This document shows, one piece after another, positions 53,714 through 57,937 of a DNA stretch of 57,937 bases. Source of the stretch: Gammaproteobacteria bacterium (GTDB lineage: Bacteria > Pseudomonadota > Gammaproteobacteria > Pseudomonadales > Cellvibrionaceae); the NCBI GenBank assembly GCA_021151625.1, contig JAGKWY010000028.1, forward strand, positions 1 through 57,937, read 5' to 3'. The translations under genes were made by a program, and so were the position numbers. The notes under the pieces are model-generated. The model worked only from the letters and a program-made list of their open reading frames with translations, did no database searches and had not been told where the DNA came from. Positions within the stretch are counted from its first letter, which is position 1, and every line of letters begins with the position of its first letter.

Positions 53714-53739
53714 TAAAAAAACAGCGCCCGAAGGCGCTG
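53714..53739 (-). terminator. Terminator of redox operon C
   Basis: The stem CAGCGCC/GGCGCTG with a CGAA loop (53722-53739) has AAAAAAA to its left, i.e. a T-run on the minus strand. It lies 36 bases after the DUF1552 stop, with the same UUCG-type loop as the operon A terminator. Confidence 0.93.
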
Positions 53740-53775
53740 CTTAAAAGTATCGATAACTGATTTTCTTGCTGATGC

Positions 53776-55086
53776 TTACGACCACACGCCGGTGAGAGCG
53801 CCTGCAGAGTAAGCCGTGTAACCAGTCAAACCAATTGCTTGTGCTGCGTTGTCCAGCAGTTGGGTGTGCATGCTGCCACCAACCACACGACCACCGCGGA
53901 ATGAGCTGCTGCCAGAAGCCAGCATCAAAGGCGCATCTTCACCCAAATGAACCTGACCGTTACCCATGTCGCTCAACTGTACGATCAAGGTTGAGTTAAA
54001 CAATGGCGCGCCAGTCTCGTCTGGAGTGGTTTTCAGGATATTGATCAAGCTTGCAACACGACCTTGCAAGTAAGCACGTTGAGCAATGAATGGAGCATCC
54101 TGACCCACGTGGATAGAACCGTGGTAAGTGTCAGTAAAACCGGTAGCGGCGAAGTTACCACCATCGGTACCCATTTGAATGCTAACTACCTTGGTCAGGT
54201 TACATGCCAGTGCCAGAGCAGCGTTACGTGCTTGCTGATCAAATATCTGGGTGAAGTGTGCACCCAGCATTGGATCTGCTTCGGTAGTGCCGAAGTTATC
54301 CCACGCTGGATTGGTGCAAGCTCCGCCAGTAGTAGTGGTGGAGTTGTTCAAATCGGTTTTCAGCTTCTGGATTGCAGCGATGTTTTCATCCACGCGCAAT
54401 TGTTCTTCAGCGGACAATTGAGTACGAATTTTATTCAACGCAGCCAGGTTTACGTCATAAATTTTCAACTGTTGTTGTTGAGCGGTAGAGCCAGTGCTGG
54501 CGCCACCGGTAAACAAGCTGTTGAACACAGTACGTGGGTTACTAACGTAGGTAGATTGGGTCCAGGTGTTTACCGAGGAGATAGAGCAATCCAGGGTTGC
54601 GCCTTGGGCGTTGTTGGCCATAACGCCGAGACGCAAAGAACCAAAGCGTGAGCTCGCACCAATAGCAGACTGTGCAAGTACGTTATCCACAGTAGTACCG
54701 TTGCCGTTGAAGGCGCCCAGTACACGGAAGGTCAGGCCGTGGCCACCCGCTGGAGTAGTACCGGAAACAATGGCTGCATTGCTAACGAAAATACAGTTTT
54801 GTTTGTGGGTATCCATCGGTTGCGAACAGGCCTTCATTACCAGGGCACCATCAGAACCTGATGGTGTGAAGGTAACTGCTGCGTGGCCTGGTGTGCCGCC
54901 AGGAATAAATACAAAAATTACACGCTTAACTTTATTGGAAGAAGTTTGCGCCTCGGCGAAGCGGCTGGACAGTACGCCCATTGCCAGGGTAGATGCCTGA
55001 AGCGCTGGTATGGAGATACCAGTTTTGGCAACAAACTTTAAAAAATTGCGGCGATGTTCATCAGCCATTTTTTTGAAGTCATTCAT
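53776..55086 (-). CDS. DUF1552 protein with Tat signal (redox operon C)
   Basis: Secreted 436-residue DUF1552 protein. Tat motif EHRRNFLKFVAKTG, hydrophobic stretch and cleavage around AEAQT. Family parts: VIFVFIPGGTPGHAAVTF, GGHGLTFRVLGAFNG, LALACNLTKVVSIQMGTDGG, IVQLSDMGNGQVHLGEDAPL. It stands 112 bases after the giant protein gene, a wider gap than in operons A and B, with GGG-rich sequence upstream of the ATG. Role unknown; constant association with the DUF1592 giant suggests complex formation or maturation. Confidence 0.88.
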   Translation of the reverse strand: MNDFKKMADEHRRNFLKFVAKTGISIPALQASTLAMGVLSSRFAEAQTSSNKVKRVIFVFIPGGTPGHAAVTFTPSGSDGALVMKACSQPMDTHKQNCIFVSNAAIVSGTTPAGGHGLTFRVLGAFNGNGTTVDNVLAQSAIGASSRFGSLRLGVMANNAQGATLDCSISSVNTWTQSTYVSNPRTVFNSLFTGGASTGSTAQQQQLKIYDVNLAALNKIRTQLSAEEQLRVDENIAAIQKLKTDLNNSTTTTGGACTNPAWDNFGTTEADPMLGAHFTQIFDQQARNAALALACNLTKVVSIQMGTDGGNFAATGFTDTYHGSIHVGQDAPFIAQRAYLQGRVASLINILKTTPDETGAPLFNSTLIVQLSDMGNGQVHLGEDAPLMLASGSSSFRGGRVVGGSMHTQLLDNAAQAIGLTGYTAYSAGALTGVWS

Positions 55087-55198
55087 AGTTAAAACCCTTT
55101 TTATCCCTTGCCAGTGAAATCACTGACGATTGATTGGGAAGAAATCTTTTTGTAAAGGGTGGGGCGTACCCCACCCGGATTTTTAGGTTCGCTGGCAA

Positions 55199-57937
55199 TT
55201 AGAAATCTTTGCGGTAACGCACAGACTTCAAGCTACCCAAGCTTTGCAACATGACTTTCGGGCTATTGCTATTGGCAGCCATTTGCTGAATCAGCGCGGC
55301 AACTTCATTAGCGTTAGCTTGTTGTTGGGCAGCAGGCAACTGGATTGGCTTGTCATCGCTACCGGTCAGGTTGCGATCGAAGTAGCTGGTGCCAGTACCG
55401 AACGCCATGCGGTAGTTGTTTTCAACGAAACACGCACGCAGTTGCGAGTAGCCATCAGTTGAGGCAACCAGTTTGGCGCCCAGGTTATTGGTACCAGTAA
55501 AGGTCAGGCTCTTGCCATCGTCCAGGCTGTTTAGGCCGTACAAGGTACCATCATCTTCCTGGAAGGCCACAGACAGGTTGTTGTTGTCACGGGTACGTGG
55601 CAGGCCAACCGGGCTGAAGTCTTCGAAGCCGAAACCGAGTGGGTTGATGATCTTCAAGTGGCAGTTAGTACATGGGCTTACGCTAGTCAGGAAGTGGTAT
55701 TCCTGGCGAGCAGTTGCAAATCCGCCCTGGCTGGCCTTCAGTGCTTCAAACGCTTGTGCTTGTTCTTCGCGCAGTTTATCCAGTGCCAAACCAGTTGGTG
55801 GGTTAGGTACGTCATGACACAGGAATGAACGACGGGTACGAACTGCACGGATGATCGGAGCAGTTTTGGCGAAGTGAGCGTTGCGCGCCATAAATGCACC
55901 CGAAGCAATCAAACCGCCGCGGTTGGTGGTGTTCACTTTACTTACACTGGTCCCCAAACCACTGGTGCTCAGGCCATAGAAGCTTGCCAGAGCCGAGTTG
56001 GCGAAGGTGTAAGAGCTGCTGTACAGGTTGGCGAAAGGTGCACCGTCCAGAATTACGTCGTTATAGATTGCACGTGCTTCTTCCAGCATGGCTTTTTGTA
56101 CATCGGTAGTGTAGGTCGGGTAGAGCGCCGGGTTGCGAGTATCGTACGGCAGACCTTCTGCATCCAGCCATTGAACAGCAAAGTTACCGAAGTGTTGACG
56201 TGCCTTGGTGGTAGCCAACAGGCGGGTAATTTGAGTTTCAATTTGCGCTTTGGTCCACAGAGACTTGCTGTCAGCTGCAGCCAACAGGGTTGCATCCGGA
56301 GTGCTACCGGTGTAGGTGAAGGCCAGGAATGATGCGAGTTCATACTGAGTCAACACGTAAGCGGTATCAGGCAGGGTAGTGCGATCAGCACTTGGAACAT
56401 CGTTAATGCTGATGTTTGCAGACGCATCTACAGTACCAGCACGCAGGTCAGCCACTTTCACACCCATTTCACTGCGGTACAGGAATTGTGGTGAAGTGAA
56501 TACTGCACGCAGAGCCAGTTTCAATGCATCGCTGGTAGTAGAAACACCCAGGCTAGAGGAGAAGAAGTTTGCATAGTTGGTCTTCTCTTCAGTGGTTAGC
56601 GGACGACGGAAGGCGCGTTTGGCGAAGTCGGCGACGAAAGTATCACCGCAAGCCGCTACAGTGCCTGAACAGGTAGCAACGCCAGAGAAGCTGCGAGCGG
56701 CTGCCGCGTCAGCAATCTTGCCTGCTAGGAGTTCGTAAGCGCGCGCGCTGTTCTCGGAGATAGTGGCACGGGTGTTGTTAGTGAAGCCGTTAACCAGAAT
56801 ATCTGCCGGGATAGAGGCCAAGGTGGCTGCATCCAGCGTCGTTTTTAGATCTACACCAGTCAGATCCAACACGCTGTTGATGTATTCACCCTTGCTCAGG
56901 ATACGCAGGGAGCGGTCAGCATAAGTTGGGGCACAGCTGTCGCCCACGCACACGTTGCTTACAGAGCTGGATGAGCCTACTGAGCTCACGGAAGAACTGG
57001 TGCTGCTGGTAGTTACACGACCACGCAGAGACCAGAGGTAAGCTGCAACGTCTTGACAGGCGTTGTTGTTACAGTGACCGAGCATGTTGTCTTTGATAAA
57101 CACTGACAAATCCAGCGCGGAGCTACCGGTGTAACCTCTGCCGGCATATTTGCTCATGGTGTGATAGGTGAAGCTATTCACGTTAAATTGAATATTTCCT
57201 TCACTGAATACACCGTCGCCGTTGGTATCTTTGTGACAACCAGTACAGCTACCTGAACCAGTAAAAATTGTCTGACCAGTAGTAGCGTTACCAGTAAACG
57301 CAGCACTGCTCACGCTGCTGGAGGTAGCAGAAGTAGAGCTGCCGGAGCTGGTAGTGTCAGTGCTGTACACCAGCGTTAGCGGGGAGGTAGCTGCAGACGG
57401 AATACTGTCGGTGTAGCTAATCACTTTGTAGTCATAGCTGCCCACAGTAGTCAATGAATCCAGGTAGCTAACTGTGTTGGCTGCGGTGTTAGCTGCTGTT
57501 GTCCAACGACCATCTGCACCTTTACGACGCACCAGGAAACCCGTTTCGTTAGCGCTGGTATCTGCCCAGTTCAGGCTGGCTGAACCTCCGGAATTAACCA
57601 CGCCGCTCAAGCTCAATGGTGCTGTTGGCGCAGTTGCCAGGCCGATTGCCGGAGTATTGGTTGGGTTGCTGTTGCTCAGGAACATCTTGAAGTACACAGG
57701 TACTTTCTCACCGATGGTGCTCAAGCCTGCGATAGAGCGCAGTGATTCCACGCCAGCAGCCAGGTCGAAATCAACAGCATTGATTACGATTGGTTTTTTG
57801 GGTGAGAAGGACACGCTACCGCTGCTGTTTTTAACTACCAGTGCATCAAACACTACCGACTTAACCACACCGTGCAGGACCAGGTTACCGGTCACGGATT
57901 GGACCGCAGTGCTACCAGCAGCCATAGCTTCAATCGC
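55199..57937 (-). CDS. YceI-Fn3-cytochrome c-DUF1592/1588 giant protein, partial (operon C)
   Basis: Third paralogue, open at the right window edge; the visible 912 codons lack the N-terminal signal, the probable CBM2 and most of YceI. Counting from the Met at 57925: YceI end 1-80, Fn3-like 97-190, Ser linker, cytochrome c 208-300 with CTGCH at 227-231 and a CNNNAC pair at 285-290, Ser linker, DUF1587 about 335-400, DUF1595 (AFRRPLTTEE) about 425-490, DUF1592 525-652, DUF1588 668-780 with CTNCH at 752-756, DUF1585 830-905. Two heme sites are visible. The Met at 57925 is internal, not a start. The missing N-terminus is expected to resemble the operon A protein. Confidence 0.88.
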   Translation of the reverse strand, partial: AIEAMAAGSTAVQSVTGNLVLHGVVKSVVFDALVVKNSSGSVSFSPKKPIVINAVDFDLAAGVESLRSIAGLSTIGEKVPVYFKMFLSNSNPTNTPAIGLATAPTAPLSLSGVVNSGGSASLNWADTSANETGFLVRRKGADGRWTTAANTAANTVSYLDSLTTVGSYDYKVISYTDSIPSAATSPLTLVYSTDTTSSGSSTSATSSSVSSAAFTGNATTGQTIFTGSGSCTGCHKDTNGDGVFSEGNIQFNVNSFTYHTMSKYAGRGYTGSSALDLSVFIKDNMLGHCNNNACQDVAAYLWSLRGRVTTSSTSSSVSSVGSSSSVSNVCVGDSCAPTYADRSLRILSKGEYINSVLDLTGVDLKTTLDAATLASIPADILVNGFTNNTRATISENSARAYELLAGKIADAAAARSFSGVATCSGTVAACGDTFVADFAKRAFRRPLTTEEKTNYANFFSSSLGVSTTSDALKLALRAVFTSPQFLYRSEMGVKVADLRAGTVDASANISINDVPSADRTTLPDTAYVLTQYELASFLAFTYTGSTPDATLLAAADSKSLWTKAQIETQITRLLATTKARQHFGNFAVQWLDAEGLPYDTRNPALYPTYTTDVQKAMLEEARAIYNDVILDGAPFANLYSSSYTFANSALASFYGLSTSGLGTSVSKVNTTNRGGLIASGAFMARNAHFAKTAPIIRAVRTRRSFLCHDVPNPPTGLALDKLREEQAQAFEALKASQGGFATARQEYHFLTSVSPCTNCHLKIINPLGFGFEDFSPVGLPRTRDNNNLSVAFQEDDGTLYGLNSLDDGKSLTFTGTNNLGAKLVASTDGYSQLRACFVENNYRMAFGTGTSYFDRNLTGSDDKPIQLPAAQQQANANEVAALIQQMAANSNSPKVMLQSLGSLKSVRYRKDF

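Noticed and set aside
1..57937. Insertion sequences, integrases, tRNA or rRNA genes
   Set aside because: The only recombinase is XerD in its normal place; no transposase, terminal inverted repeats, cloverleaf or rRNA sequence was recognised by eye. A tRNAscan and ISfinder run would settle it.

Overview
The window looks like a chromosomal segment of a cellulolytic gammaproteobacterium of the Cellvibrio/Saccharophagus type. The evidence is Pseudomonas-like housekeeping synteny (rplS-xerD-dsbC-hom-thrC-recJ; DUF3108-purN-purM/DUF2066-hda; DUF2069-wrbA-arsC-yihY), secreted proteins with long poly-serine linkers, CBM2 cellulose-binding modules, and a GH9 cellulase. No genus can be proved without a search. 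No rRNA, tRNA, insertion sequence, prophage or CRISPR array was seen.

Layout. 1-6.9 kb: rplS, xerD, dsbC, a damaged hom, thrC and recJ, with clear intrinsic terminators. 6.9-12.2 kb: tesA diverging from the ybbA-ybbP ABC system and a MATE exporter. 12.2-19 kb: a minus-strand glycan-modification cluster (gtrA flippase, a polyprenyl-phosphate sugar transferase and three GT-C membrane proteins, one ending in an NPCBM domain). 19.1-26 kb: a CueR-like regulator, dcd, slyD, purN, purM, DUF2066 and hda. 26-31 kb: a lipoprotein GH9 cellulase followed by a lipoprotein sugar dehydrogenase fused to a diheme cytochrome. 30.5-39.7 kb: amidohydrolase, membrane-anchored AraC regulator, sppA, DUF2069, wrbA, arsC, yihY, a lone receiver-domain protein and avtA.

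39.8-57.9 kb is the most interesting part: three consecutive minus-strand operons of one design. A complete copy has (i) a secreted CBM2-YceI protein, (ii) a giant secreted protein with CBM2, YceI-like lipocalin, Fn3-like, one or two cytochrome c domains and a DUF1587/1595/1592/1588/1585 block carrying another CxxCH, and (iii) a Tat-exported DUF1552 protein, then a terminator. The third copy runs off the right edge. CBM2-YceI-cytochrome proteins of this kind (Cbp2D/Cbp2E in Cellvibrio japonicus) are, as I recall, linked to redox support of cellulose breakdown. Triplication, variable heme number, a fixed DUF1552 partner and a lectin-like insertion in one copy suggest a diversified extracellular electron-transfer apparatus docked on cellulose. 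The GH9/sugar-dehydrogenase pair 10 kb away could feed electrons to the same process.

Two conserved housekeeping loci appear damaged by deletion: hom has lost about 80 codons out of frame, and the head-to-head purM/DUF2066 junction has lost both true start regions. They are either assembly errors or real lesions with metabolic consequences.
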